Source: Alphaproteobacteria bacterium (lineage in GTDB: Bacteria > Pseudomonadota > Alphaproteobacteria > UBA11222). From it: a stretch of DNA of 35,263 nucleotides. The translations under genes were made by a program, and so were the position numbers. How positions within the stretch are numbered: position 1 is the first letter of the stretch; each line of letters starts with the position of its first letter. Below the pieces are notes generated by a model that ran no database searches, was not told where the DNA came from, and saw nothing but the letters and a program-made list of their open reading frames with translations. Of the stretch, positions 1 through 7,420 are shown one piece after another. The DNA lies in contig JAHHGO010000005.1 of the NCBI GenBank assembly GCA_023252275.1, positions 1 through 35,263 on the forward strand, read 5' to 3'.

Positions 1-9
1 CTCGGTCAT
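1..9 (-). CDS. Possible start of a truncated gene (first 3 codons only)
   Basis: Reading the minus strand toward the window edge, an ATG at position 9 begins M-T-E and then leaves the window. A good purine-rich ribosome binding site, GAGAGGTGA, lies at 29-21, 11 bases upstream. It would be the next gene downstream of the NDUFA9-like gene on the same strand. In several alphaproteobacteria that place is held by uppP (undecaprenyl-diphosphatase), but three codons cannot identify it. Confidence 0.3.
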
Positions 10-31
10 AGTGTACTGAATCACCTCTCAT

Positions 32-68
32 CGTCACGGCGAAGCGCCTGGTGCGTTTTGCCGTGACG
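32..68. repeat. Inverted repeat in a short intergenic space
   Basis: CGTCACGGC at 32-40 pairs perfectly with GCCGTGACG at 60-68, around a 19-base loop. It lies between the end of the NDUFA9-like gene and the putative next start codon on the minus strand. No T-run follows on either strand, so it is not a classic terminator. It may be an mRNA stabilising hairpin or a small dispersed palindrome. Confidence 0.4.
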
Positions 69-99
69 CCGGGCTGAGATTTGCGGCGCTCCAAAAAAC

Positions 100-963
100 C
101 TATTCCAGCTCCTTCAGCCCCAGCGCGCCCGCGGACACCACATTATCCACTTCCAGCAGCCGCACCTGATCCACCGTCAGTAGCGGTTTGGGCAGCAATT
201 GCAGCAGCGCGGCCTGAATGCGGGCGGCAAAAAACGGCAGCGGCAGCAATAACCGCCGCCGTCCGGTAACGGCCAGCACCAGTTCCATGATCTGCTTCAT
301 CGTATAAATCTGCGGCCCGCCCAGCTCATAAATCCTGCCATCGGTTGCGCTGTCATAAAGGACGCGCACAATGGCGTCCGCCACATCGCCGACATAGACC
401 GGCTGCATCTTTGTGTGGCCGCCCCCGATCAGCGGCAATGCCGGCAGCGCGCGCGCCAGCATGGCGAAACGGTTGAAAAAATCATCCTCCGGCCCGAATA
501 CCACCGAAGGCCGGATGATGGTGGCAGAGGGGAAATATTCGCGCACCGCGGCCTCGCCGGCGGCCTTGCTGCGCGCATAGGCCGAGTTTGACGCCGCATC
601 CGCGCCAATGGCGGAAACATGCACCAGCTTGCGCACCCCCGCGGCCTTTGCGGCGCGGGCAATCGCACCGGCCCCTTCGGCCTGTACCCGGGTAAATTTC
701 TGCGGCCCGCTTTCATACAGGATGCCTGTCAGATTGATCACCCGGTCGGCGTCGCGCATGGCCTGAATGATCGAGCTTTCATAGCGGATATTGGCCTGAA
801 CCGGCTCAATCTGGCCGACATCGCCCATCGGCTTGAGATAGCCCGCCAGATTGGGCTGGCGCACCGCCGCGCGCACCCGGGCGCCGCGTTTGGCCAATTT
901 GCGGATCACATGCCGGCCGATAAACCCGGAGCCGCCAAAAACCGTGATCAGTTCGTTCGCCAT
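100..963 (-). CDS. NDUFA9-like NAD(P)-binding protein (atypical extended SDR)
   Basis: The 287-residue protein belongs to the atypical short-chain dehydrogenases related to mitochondrial complex I subunit NDUFA9. The N-terminus has a Rossmann nucleotide-binding loop, GGSGFIG, at residues 10-16. The NLTGILYE stretch near residues 77-84 and Y129/K133 (YARSK) follow the family pattern. Family members are NAD(P)H-binding, and a role in quinone or complex I-related redox work or as a sugar-nucleotide-like oxidoreductase is inferred only. The protein stops at GLKELE shortly after the DNVVS motif. Relatives usually continue some 25-30 residues with a proline- and aromatic-rich tail, and neither alternative frame downstream restores one, so the C-terminus looks short. 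Start ATG at 963 fits the family N-terminus. Confidence 0.85.
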   Translation of the reverse strand: MANELITVFGGSGFIGRHVIRKLAKRGARVRAAVRQPNLAGYLKPMGDVGQIEPVQANIRYESSIIQAMRDADRVINLTGILYESGPQKFTRVQAEGAGAIARAAKAAGVRKLVHVSAIGADAASNSAYARSKAAGEAAVREYFPSATIIRPSVVFGPEDDFFNRFAMLARALPALPLIGGGHTKMQPVYVGDVADAIVRVLYDSATDGRIYELGGPQIYTMKQIMELVLAVTGRRRLLLPLPFFAARIQAALLQLLPKPLLTVDQVRLLEVDNVVSAGALGLKELE

Positions 964-1072
964 TCGCCAATCCTATCTTGATGCCCGTCGATTCAGCCCT
1001 TTTAACCCAAACAGGGCGCTCAGGCATAGCCCTGATTGGGCTGGGTTTTTCCGCAAGAGATGTAAATAATCT

Positions 1073-1101
1073 TTGACATTAGGGCCCTGCATGGCTACCT
1101 C
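1073..1101 (+). promoter_or_regulatory. Putative sigma-70-type promoter for tRNA-Leu
   Basis: TTGACA at 1073-1078 is followed by a 17-base spacer and a weak -10 element, TACCTC, at 1096-1101. This lies 25 bases before the first base of the tRNA, a sensible distance for a short 5' leader. The call rests on consensus matching only. Confidence 0.4.
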
Positions 1102-1126
1102 AACCCCCTGACTATCCTGCAGATGT

Positions 1127-1213
1127 GCCCAGGTGGCGGAATTGGTAGACGCACTAGCTTCAGGTGCTAGCGCTCGCAAGGGCGTGGAAGTTCGAGTCTT
1201 CTCCTGGGCACCA
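1127..1213 (+). tRNA. tRNA-Leu (anticodon CAG)
   Basis: A complete cloverleaf can be drawn. The acceptor stem GCCCAGG at 1127-1133 pairs with CCTGGGC at 1203-1209, followed by discriminator A1210 and an encoded CCA at 1211-1213. The D-arm contains the AATTGGTAGAC pattern. The anticodon stem CTAGC (1154-1158) pairs with GCTAG (1166-1170) around loop TTCAGGT, giving anticodon CAG at 1161-1163. A long variable arm, as expected for tRNA-Leu, precedes the T-loop TTCGAGT. It reads CUG, a heavily used leucine codon in this GC-rich genome. Confidence 0.97.
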
Positions 1214-1218
1214 TCCGC

Positions 1219-1238
1219 CTTCGCTAATTTTGGCGAAG
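1219..1238 (+). terminator. Hairpin downstream of tRNA-Leu, possible terminator
   Basis: CTTCGC at 1219-1224 pairs with GCGAAG at 1233-1238 around an 8-base AT-rich loop, just after the tRNA. Only a short ATTT follows, so termination is plausible but weakly supported. Confidence 0.3.
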
Positions 1239-1341
1239 CCAGAATTTAGCTGCGGCGCGACTGCGCCGTTGCGTGCGAAGCGGATGTCACGCCATAGTTC
1301 CGAGGGAACGGCAGCGGACTCCTGCTACGAGGATATTTGAA

Positions 1342-1953
1342 ATGAATGTTGATCTGCATATAGGCGATCTTCCCGATAATATTTCTTTCGGGAATTGCGT
1401 GGCCATCGACACCGAAACCATGGGGCTGAACCCGCATCGCGACCGGCTGTGTCTGGCGCAGCTTTCCGCGGGCGATGGCACGGCGCATCTGGTGCGCTTT
1501 GATATGGGCGCCTACAAGGCCCCCAATCTGTGCCGCCTGCTGGCCGACCCCAAAGTGGTCAAACTGTTTCATTTTGCCCGCTTTGATGTGGCGATGCTGA
1601 AACATTATCTGGGCGTGGACACGCGGCCCATCTATTGCACCAAGATCGCCTCCAGGCTGGTGCGCACCTATACCGACCGGCATGGCCTGCGCGATGTGGT
1701 CAAGGATCTGCTGGGGCATGAAGTTTCCAAACAGCAGCAAAGTTCCGACTGGGGCGATCCCAATCTGAACGAGGCGCAACTGAAATATGCCGCAGGCGAT
1801 GTGCTGCACCTGCATGCGCTAAAGGCGAAACTGGACGAGATGCTGGCCCGCGAAGGCCGCACCAATATCGCCAGGGCCTGTTTCGACTTTCTGCCTGTGC
1901 GGGCCGAACTGGACCTGATGGGCTGGGCCGACATGGATATTTTCTCGCATTAG
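1342..1953 (+). CDS. rnd: Ribonuclease D-type 3'-5' exonuclease (short form)
   Basis: This 203-residue protein is a DEDD-superfamily 3'-5' exoribonuclease consisting of the catalytic domain only. Full-length E. coli-type RNase D also carries HRDC domains; the short form is common in alphaproteobacteria. All three Exo motifs are visible: DTETMG with D23 and E25, HFARFD with D82, and YAAGD with Y149 and D153. These place two metal ions for hydrolysis of RNA 3' ends, as in tRNA maturation. The ATG at 1342 is chosen over an upstream in-frame ATG at 1273 because ACGAGGA lies just before it and the protein then starts like its relatives. It begins the conserved gene run leading to kdsD and the lpt genes. 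Confidence 0.92.
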   Translation: MNVDLHIGDLPDNISFGNCVAIDTETMGLNPHRDRLCLAQLSAGDGTAHLVRFDMGAYKAPNLCRLLADPKVVKLFHFARFDVAMLKHYLGVDTRPIYCTKIASRLVRTYTDRHGLRDVVKDLLGHEVSKQQQSSDWGDPNLNEAQLKYAAGDVLHLHALKAKLDEMLAREGRTNIARACFDFLPVRAELDLMGWADMDIFSH

Positions 1954-2006
1954 TGTATGATTCGGTCTGATCTGACCATACTCGCGGCGTCACCCGGCAG
2001 GGAGAG

Positions 2007-2040
2007 CCGGATATGAGCGTAAACCGGATATGAGCGTGAA
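2007..2040 (+). repeat. 17-bp tandem duplication over the kdsD start, creating a 6-codon leader ORF
   Basis: The 17-base unit CCGGATATGAGCGTAAA (2007-2023) is repeated at 2024-2040 with one change (A to G). Each copy carries an ATG. The first ATG (2013) opens a six-codon frame, M-S-V-N-R-I, whose TGA at 2031-2033 overlaps the second ATG (2030), which starts kdsD. The purine-rich GGGAGAG ribosome site at about 2000-2006 is well spaced for the first ATG but 23 bases or more from the second. Translation of kdsD may therefore rely on coupling through the ATGA overlap. Confidence 0.8.
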
Positions 2041-3043
2041 AAAGACTGCGCCTGAAAAAACACCCGAGCCCATCGCATCGCCCGAACTGGCCGCCGCGCG
2101 CCGGGTGCTGGAAACCGGCGCGAACGCCCTGCTGGCCATGGCGGAAAATCTGGATGGCGCGTTCATCGCGGCGCTCGACATTCTGCATCAGGTTAAAGGC
2201 CGGGTGATTGTCAGCGGCATGGGCAAAAGCGGCCATATTGCCCGCAAGATCGCCGCCACATTCGCGTCCACGGGTACGCCTGCGCAATTCATTCATCCCG
2301 CCGAGGCCAGCCACGGCGATCTGGGTATGATCACCCCGCTTGACGCCTGCCTGATGCTGTCCAATTCCGGTGAAACGCCGGAGCTGGGCGATATTATCAC
2401 GCATACGCGGCGCAACCGCATTCCGCTGATCGGCATGGCGCGCAATCCGGACAGCACCTTGCTGCGCGCGGCCGATGTGGCGCTGGTGCTGCCGCCCGCG
2501 CCCGAAGCCTGCCCGATGGGGCTGGCGCCCACCACATCCACCACCGCCTCGCTGGCGCTGGGCGATGCGCTGGCCGTGGCGCTGATGGAGCGCAAGGGAT
2601 TTTCCGCCGATGATTTCCGGCTGCTGCATCCGGGCGGCCAGATCGGCAAATCGCTGCTGCGGGTGGCGGACATTATGCATACGGGCGATGAATTGCCGCT
2701 GGCCCGGCTGGATATGCCGATGAGCGAGGTGCTGATTATCATGACCCAGCACCGTTTCGGCTGTGCCGGCATTACCGGCGATGATGGATCGCTGGCGGGG
2801 ATTATCACCGATGGCGATTTGCGCCGTCACACGCTGAATGGCGATCTGTTGCAGACAAATGCCGGACAGATCATGACCGCCAGTCCCAAAACCATTCATC
2901 AGGGCGCGCTGGCCGCCGAGGCGCTGGGCCTGATGGCGGGCAAGATCACCTGTCTGTTCGTGACCGCGCAGCCTTCCGGCAGGCCGCAGCCGCCCGTCGG
3001 CATTGTGCATATTCATGATTGCCTGCGCGCGGGCATTATCTGA
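2030..3043 (+). CDS. kdsD: Arabinose-5-phosphate isomerase (KpsF/GutQ family)
   Basis: The 337-residue protein interconverts D-ribulose 5-phosphate and D-arabinose 5-phosphate, the first committed step toward Kdo for the LPS inner core. A SIS sugar-isomerase domain occupies roughly residues 40-190, with the phosphosugar-binding signature SGMGKSG at 62-68 and SNSGET near 111-116. Two CBS repeats follow from about residue 215, starting near ADIMHTGDELPLA. The domain order and length are normal for KdsD. The stop overlaps the lptC start (TGATG at 3041-3045), so LPS precursor synthesis and LPS export are translationally linked here. A short duplicated leader lies at the start codon. Confidence 0.95.
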   Translation: MSVKKTAPEKTPEPIASPELAAARRVLETGANALLAMAENLDGAFIAALDILHQVKGRVIVSGMGKSGHIARKIAATFASTGTPAQFIHPAEASHGDLGMITPLDACLMLSNSGETPELGDIITHTRRNRIPLIGMARNPDSTLLRAADVALVLPPAPEACPMGLAPTTSTTASLALGDALAVALMERKGFSADDFRLLHPGGQIGKSLLRVADIMHTGDELPLARLDMPMSEVLIIMTQHRFGCAGITGDDGSLAGIITDGDLRRHTLNGDLLQTNAGQIMTASPKTIHQGALAAEALGLMAGKITCLFVTAQPSGRPQPPVGIVHIHDCLRAGII

Positions 3044-3735
3044 TGGCCGCAGCGGCGAATGTAAATGAACCGTCAGGCAAAGCCAGATATGGCGGCCATC
3101 CGGATTGGCGTCAGGCGCGCGCCCTTCCCGCCGGTGGCGAGGATCCGCGCCGCCGCCTGATCATGCGGCTGGTGAAATTTGTGCTGCCCGCCGTGGCGGC
3201 GTTTTTTCTGGCGCTGATGATTGTCTGGCCGCGCCTGTTTCACGAAGAAAGCAAATTCGAGCTGACCACATCTGAAATTTCCGCGGTGAAGGATGATCTG
3301 CGCATGAGCAGCCCGCACTTTACCGGCGTCAGTTCGGATAACCGCCCCTATCGGGTGATAGCCGAAGCCGCCGTGCAGGATATGAATGATCATGAACTGG
3401 TGCGGCTGGAAACTTTACAGGCCGATCTTTCCACGCGTGATGGTTCGTGGCTTTCGCTCAACGCCAAAGGCGGGTTGATGCATAATGGCCTGCAAACCCT
3501 GCAACTGGATGGGCAGATCGAGGTTTATTCGGATTTTGGCTATGCCTTTTATACCGAAAGCGCGCTGATCGATCTGAAGGCGGGCACCCTGAACGCCGAT
3601 CAGCCCGTGCGCCTGCAGGGGCCGATGGGACATTTGCGCGCCAGAACTTTGTATGCCAGCGATCATGGCCAATTGTTGCATTTTTCCGGTGATGTAAAGG
3701 TCGTCATCTTTCCGCGTTCCGGTGACGCCGGGTGA
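3043..3735 (+). CDS. lptC: LPS export protein LptC
   Basis: This 230-residue bitopic inner-membrane protein is the periplasmic adaptor that receives lipopolysaccharide from LptB2FG and passes it to LptA. The first 40 residues are cytosolic and Arg-rich, followed by one membrane anchor at about 43-63 (LVKFVLPAVAAFFLALMIVW). The rest is a beta-jellyroll LptC domain (for example GVSSDNRPYRVIAEAAVQD). I place the start at ATG 3043, overlapping the kdsD stop. An earlier in-frame ATG at 3019 would lie inside kdsD. The 3' end overlaps the GTG of lptA by three bases. Identification rests on the topology, the jellyroll pattern and the fixed lptC-lptA-lptB order. Confidence 0.92.
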   Translation: MAAAANVNEPSGKARYGGHPDWRQARALPAGGEDPRRRLIMRLVKFVLPAVAAFFLALMIVWPRLFHEESKFELTTSEISAVKDDLRMSSPHFTGVSSDNRPYRVIAEAAVQDMNDHELVRLETLQADLSTRDGSWLSLNAKGGLMHNGLQTLQLDGQIEVYSDFGYAFYTESALIDLKAGTLNADQPVRLQGPMGHLRARTLYASDHGQLLHFSGDVKVVIFPRSGDAG

Positions 3736-4271
3736 CGCGGGCCCGATCCATAAAATTCCGCTATGCGGCGCTTGGCATGATGCTGTTCGCGGCGCATGCG
3801 CCCGCATACGCCCAGCAGGCGGCGGGCATGAATTTCAAACATGATTCATCGCAGCCCATCGAGATCACCGCCGATGCGCTGGATGTGGCGCAGAGCGATC
3901 AGACGGCGATTTTTTCCGGCAATGTCATAGCCATTCAGGGGGAATTGCGGTTAGGATCGGATAATCTGCGGGTCTATTACCGCGGCGGAGCGGAACGCGC
4001 GGGATCGCAGGGCGCGATTTCAAAGCTGGATGCGATCGGCGCGGTGGCGATCAGCTCGCCCAGTGAAACCGCCACCAGCGAATGGGCGGTCTATGATGTC
4101 GATACCGCCCAGATTACGCTGGGCGGCAAGGTGGTTCTGACACGCGGCGAAAATGTGTTGCGGGGGGAGCAATTGGTGATGGATCTGGAAACGGGCAAAA
4201 GCCGGATTGTGGGCGAAAAGGGCAGCGGCGGGCGCGTCAAGGGCCTGTTCGTCCCGGCCAAAAAACCCTGA
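3732..4271 (+). CDS. lptA: LPS transport periplasmic protein LptA
   Basis: The 179-residue precursor has a signal peptide ending AYAQ (cleavage near residue 27-28) and one OstA/LptA beta-jellyroll domain. Typical patterns are PIEITADALDV, AIFSGNVIAIQG and ENVLRGEQLVMDLETGKSRI. LptA monomers stack into the bridge that carries LPS across the periplasm from LptC to LptD. The start is a GTG at 3732-3734 overlapping the lptC TGA. The next ATG (3777) would remove much of the signal peptide. The tail ends KGLFVPAKKP, Lys/Pro-rich as in many alphaproteobacterial LptA. Confidence 0.93.
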   Translation: MTRARSIKFRYAALGMMLFAAHAPAYAQQAAGMNFKHDSSQPIEITADALDVAQSDQTAIFSGNVIAIQGELRLGSDNLRVYYRGGAERAGSQGAISKLDAIGAVAISSPSETATSEWAVYDVDTAQITLGGKVVLTRGENVLRGEQLVMDLETGKSRIVGEKGSGGRVKGLFVPAKKP

Positions 4272-4287
4272 ACAATATGAGGATCTG

Positions 4288-5073
4288 ATGACGCAATTGA
4301 ACGAGCCGGCAACGGAAAATCAGGCCAGCGGCCCGCGTCTGGTGCTGGAAAATTCCGGATTGGTGGTCGACCGGATCGGCAAGGGCTTCAACAAGCGCCC
4401 CGTGGTGCGCGGCGTCAGCCTGAATTTGCAGCGCGGCGAAGTGGTTGGCCTGCTGGGCCCCAATGGGGCGGGCAAAACCACCTGCTTTTACATGATCACC
4501 GGCCTTATTCCCGTCGATTATGGCACGATCAGCCTGGATGGGCATGACATCACGCAATTGCCGATGTACCGGCGCGCGCGGCTGGGCATTGGCTATCTGC
4601 CGCAGGAAGCCTCGATCTTTCGCGGCCTGACGGTCGAGATGAATATCCGCGCCGTGGTCGAAATGGTCGAATCCGACGTGTCGCGGCGCGAGGCCATTGT
4701 GGATGATCTGCTGGCGGAATTTTCGATCACCCATCTGCGCCGCACGCCCGCGCTGGCCCTTTCGGGGGGCGAGCGCCGCCGGGTGGAAATCGCCCGCGCG
4801 TTGGCGACCCGACCGGCTTTCATGCTGCTGGACGAACCCTTTGCCGGCATTGACCCTATTGCAATTGGGGATATTCGGGAGCTGGTCGGCCATATCAAGG
4901 CGCGCGGCATCGGCGTATTAATCACCGATCATAATGTGCGCGAAACCCTTGATCTGATCGACCGCGCCTATATTATCCATGAGGGACAAGTACTTATGGA
5001 AGGCCGCCCGGATGAGATCGTCGGCAATGCCGATGTCAGGCGGGTTTATTTAGGGGATCGCTTCTCTCTTTAA
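4288..5073 (+). CDS. lptB: LPS export ABC transporter ATPase LptB
   Basis: The 261-residue cytoplasmic ABC ATPase powers extraction of LPS from the inner membrane through LptFG. Walker A is GPNGAGKTT (57-65), the Q-loop is at Q106, the signature LSGGE is at 158-162, Walker B MLLDEP ends at E183 and the H-loop is H215 (ITDHN). The start ATG at 4288 has AGGA four bases upstream. An upstream in-frame start at 4207 would lie inside lptA and lacks homology-like sequence. The N-terminal 20 residues before the ABC core are a small extension. lptF and lptG are not in this window, as is usual. Confidence 0.96.
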   Translation: MTQLNEPATENQASGPRLVLENSGLVVDRIGKGFNKRPVVRGVSLNLQRGEVVGLLGPNGAGKTTCFYMITGLIPVDYGTISLDGHDITQLPMYRRARLGIGYLPQEASIFRGLTVEMNIRAVVEMVESDVSRREAIVDDLLAEFSITHLRRTPALALSGGERRRVEIARALATRPAFMLLDEPFAGIDPIAIGDIRELVGHIKARGIGVLITDHNVRETLDLIDRAYIIHEGQVLMEGRPDEIVGNADVRRVYLGDRFSL

Positions 5074-5138
5074 CCTATTGAAACCATTCAGTGGTAATAT
5101 CAAGCAAGAATAATACCAGCAGGGTTCATGCGTACACA

Positions 5139-6665
5139 ATGGCACTTTCACCGCGACTAGATATAAGGCAAAGCCAGGGGTTGGTAATGACCCCGCAATT
5201 GCAGCAGGCGATCAAGCTGCTGCAAATGTCGAATTTCGAGCTTGAAGCCTATGTGGAAGGGGAACTGGAGCGCAATCCGCTGCTCGAACGGGAAGATTCC
5301 GTTCTCAAACCGGACAGCGCCGAACCCGCCCTTGCCGAACCCGCTGATCGCGATGCGCCGGAGGCCGATCTGTATCTGGGCGAGGACGCGCCGGTTCTCA
5401 GTGGCGCCGCCGACAGTCTGGATACGGATTACGACAATCTTTATGACGGCGACAGCGGCGCCGACCGGGCGCTGGCCGATCAAAGCGAGCCGCCCTTCAA
5501 TACCGACTGGAGCAGCGCGGGCGCCGGCGGCGGCAGCTTTCAGGAAAATGATTATAATCTGGAAGACCGCATTTCAGCCGATATCAGCCTGCGCGATCAT
5601 TTGCTGGGCCAGTTGCATCTCAGCCTGCGCGATCCGCGCCAGCGGCTGATCGGCGCGCAACTGATCGATAATCTGGATGAGGCGGGCTATCTTACCGAGG
5701 CCCCGGCGCGCATTGCCGCGCGCCACGGCGCCACGCCCGAAGAAGTTGAGGCCGTGCTTAAAATTCTGCAGGGATTTGATCCGGCGGGCGTCTGCGCGCG
5801 TTCGCTGGCCGAATGTCTGGAAATACAGTTGCGCGAGCGTAACCGGATGGACCCGGCCATGCAGGCGCTGCTGGAAAATCTGCCGCTGCTGGCGCGCCAT
5901 GACCGCGCGGCGCTGATGAAACTGTGCGGCGTCGATGCCGAAGACCTGACCGATATGATCGCTGAAATCAGGGCGCTGGATCCCAAACCCGGCCTTACAT
6001 TCGGTGGCGAACCGGCGCAGCCGATCGTGCCGGACGTGTTTGTGCGCAAGGCGCCGGATGGCGGCTGGATGGTGGAACTGAACAATGCCACCCTGCCGAA
6101 AGTGCTGATCAATACGCAATATTGCGCGCGGGTGGTGAAACAAAAAATCAATTCCCAGGATCGCGCCTATATTTCGGATTGCCTGAGCAATGCCAACTGG
6201 CTGGTCAAAAGTCTTGAACAGCGCGCCCGCACCATTCTGAAAGTATCGAGCGAACTGGTGCGTCAGCAGCAGGCCTTTTTCGAGCATGGCGTGGCGCATC
6301 TCAAACCGCTCAATCTGCGCGCTATTGCCGATGCGATTGAAATGCACGAATCCACTGTCAGCCGCGTGACCGCGAATAAATATATCGCCACGCATCGCGG
6401 CATTTATGACATGAAATATTTCTTCACCGCCTCGATTGCATCCAGCGAAGGCGGCGACGCGCATTCCGCCGAAGCGGTGCGCCACAAAATACGTACACTG
6501 ATCGATGCCGAACATCCCGCAAAAATCCTGTCCGATGACCGGCTGGTGGCATTGCTGCGCGAGCAGGGCATGGATATCGCCCGGCGCACAGTAGCGAAAT
6601 ATCGCGAGGCGCTGCGCATCCCCTCATCGGTCGAACGCCGCCGCGCGAAACGGATGACAGCTTAA
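5139..6665 (+). CDS. rpoN: RNA polymerase sigma-54 factor
   Basis: The 508-residue protein starting MALSPRLDIRQSQ is sigma-54, which binds -24/-12 promoters and needs AAA+ activators. Region I (residues 1-50) is Gln/Leu-rich (LVMTPQLQQAIKLLQMSN). An acidic low-complexity region II (about 55-130) is rich in D and A. The core-binding domain and helix-turn-helix follow (MHESTVSRVTANKY). The RpoN box ARRTVAKYRE is near residues 481-490. A GTG at 5091 gives 16 more residues, but ATG 5139 matches the family N-terminus. The gene follows lptB as in most alphaproteobacteria. A matching promoter lies upstream of glnK at 32.1 kb. Confidence 0.96.
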   Translation: MALSPRLDIRQSQGLVMTPQLQQAIKLLQMSNFELEAYVEGELERNPLLEREDSVLKPDSAEPALAEPADRDAPEADLYLGEDAPVLSGAADSLDTDYDNLYDGDSGADRALADQSEPPFNTDWSSAGAGGGSFQENDYNLEDRISADISLRDHLLGQLHLSLRDPRQRLIGAQLIDNLDEAGYLTEAPARIAARHGATPEEVEAVLKILQGFDPAGVCARSLAECLEIQLRERNRMDPAMQALLENLPLLARHDRAALMKLCGVDAEDLTDMIAEIRALDPKPGLTFGGEPAQPIVPDVFVRKAPDGGWMVELNNATLPKVLINTQYCARVVKQKINSQDRAYISDCLSNANWLVKSLEQRARTILKVSSELVRQQQAFFEHGVAHLKPLNLRAIADAIEMHESTVSRVTANKYIATHRGIYDMKYFFTASIASSEGGDAHSAEAVRHKIRTLIDAEHPAKILSDDRLVALLREQGMDIARRTVAKYREALRIPSSVERRRAKRMTA

Positions 6666-6753
6666 ATTCTTTATTGAATCAGATGCTTAGTCTGATATTT
6701 GCTTTTGCAGGTAAAACACGCTATCCGATGGGGGCCGGTGCGGGCGATTCCTG

Positions 6754-6772
6754 CCTGTTCGACAGGATTTTT
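6754..6772 (+). terminator. Probable Rho-independent terminator after rpoN
   Basis: CCTGT at 6754-6758 pairs with ACAGG at 6762-6766 across a TCG loop and is followed by ATTTTT. The stem is only five base pairs. It lies in the 173-base rpoN-ptsN space, where other alphaproteobacteria often carry hpf. No reading frame resembling HPF is present here. Confidence 0.5.
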
Positions 6773-6838
6773 ATAACAATAGCGCCGTTTCGAGATAAGT
6801 GGTTCGCCGTGACACGGGGTTGTTGAGGACACTAATCA

Positions 6839-7309
6839 ATGCCGCTTTCGGATATTCTCAAGCCTGAGGGGGTCATCGCCAGCCTGCGGGCGCGCGGCAA
6901 AAAGCAGGCCCTGCAGGAGCTGAGCGCCGCCGCCAGCAAATTGTGCGGATTTGACGCGCAACATATTCTGGATAAATTGCTGGCGCGCGAACGCCTGGGT
7001 ACAACCGGCGTCGGGCAGGGCATTGCCATTCCGCACGCCAAATTCGCCGAAGCCAAACAGGTCATGGGGCTGTTTGCGCGGCTGGAACAGCCGATAGATT
7101 TTGAATCCATCGATGACCGTCCGGTTGATCTGATTTTTCTGCTGATCGCGCCCGAGGATGGCGGCGCGGAACATCTGCGCACACTGGCCCGGGTTTCGCG
7201 TCTGTTGCGCAATCAGGAGCTTTGCGCAAAGCTGCGCGGCTCACAGGATCGCGCGGCGCTTTATGCGCTGCTGACGGAACCGTCGGCGTCATCCTCTTCC
7301 GCGGCGTAA
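6839..7309 (+). CDS. ptsN: PTS IIA-like nitrogen regulatory protein (EIIA-Ntr)
   Basis: The 156-residue protein is EIIA-Ntr, the terminal phosphoacceptor of the PtsP-NPr phosphorelay that links nitrogen status to potassium transport and other targets. The active-site histidine is H66 in GIAIPHAK. The flanking LGTTGVGQG and the LIFLLIAPED and LRTLARVSRLLRN stretches are typical. GAGGA at 6825-6829 precedes the ATG by 9 bases. Length and C-terminus are normal apart from a Ser/Ala-rich tail (PSASSSSAA). It ends the rpoN cluster and is followed by a palindromic repeat. Confidence 0.95.
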   Translation: MPLSDILKPEGVIASLRARGKKQALQELSAAASKLCGFDAQHILDKLLARERLGTTGVGQGIAIPHAKFAEAKQVMGLFARLEQPIDFESIDDRPVDLIFLLIAPEDGGAEHLRTLARVSRLLRNQELCAKLRGSQDRAALYALLTEPSASSSSAA

Positions 7310-7333
7310 GCCGTTTACTGAAATACCCATCTT

Positions 7334-7406
7334 GTCATCCTGAGCGAAGCGAAGGATCCCCATCCGTAGAATTCGGCGGGAGATGCTTCACTACGTTCAG
7401 CATGAC
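7334..7406. repeat. REP-like imperfect palindrome (CCTGAGCGAAGCGAAGGAT type)
   Basis: Arms of 25 bases at 7334-7358 and 7382-7406 are complementary apart from five mismatches and surround a short G/A-rich loop. The arm CCTGAGCGAAGCGAAGGAT resembles a family of short dispersed palindromes found in many bacterial genomes. It fills the space between convergent ptsN and the LLM oxidoreductase gene, and may act as a bidirectional terminator or be a non-autonomous mobile repeat. It shares the GAGCGAAGC core with the repeat at 14743-14838. Confidence 0.75.
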
Positions 7407-7420
7407 ATGGTGGTGCAGCC

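Noticed and set aside
1700-3016. Long open frame (438 codons) on the minus strand opposite rnd and kdsD
   Set aside because: It is antisense to two well-recognised genes, rich in His, Gln and Arg from GC-biased codons, and has no family pattern.
5574-6515. 313-codon open frame antisense to rpoN
   Set aside because: Low-complexity His/Gln/Arg-rich translation directly opposite the sigma-54 gene.
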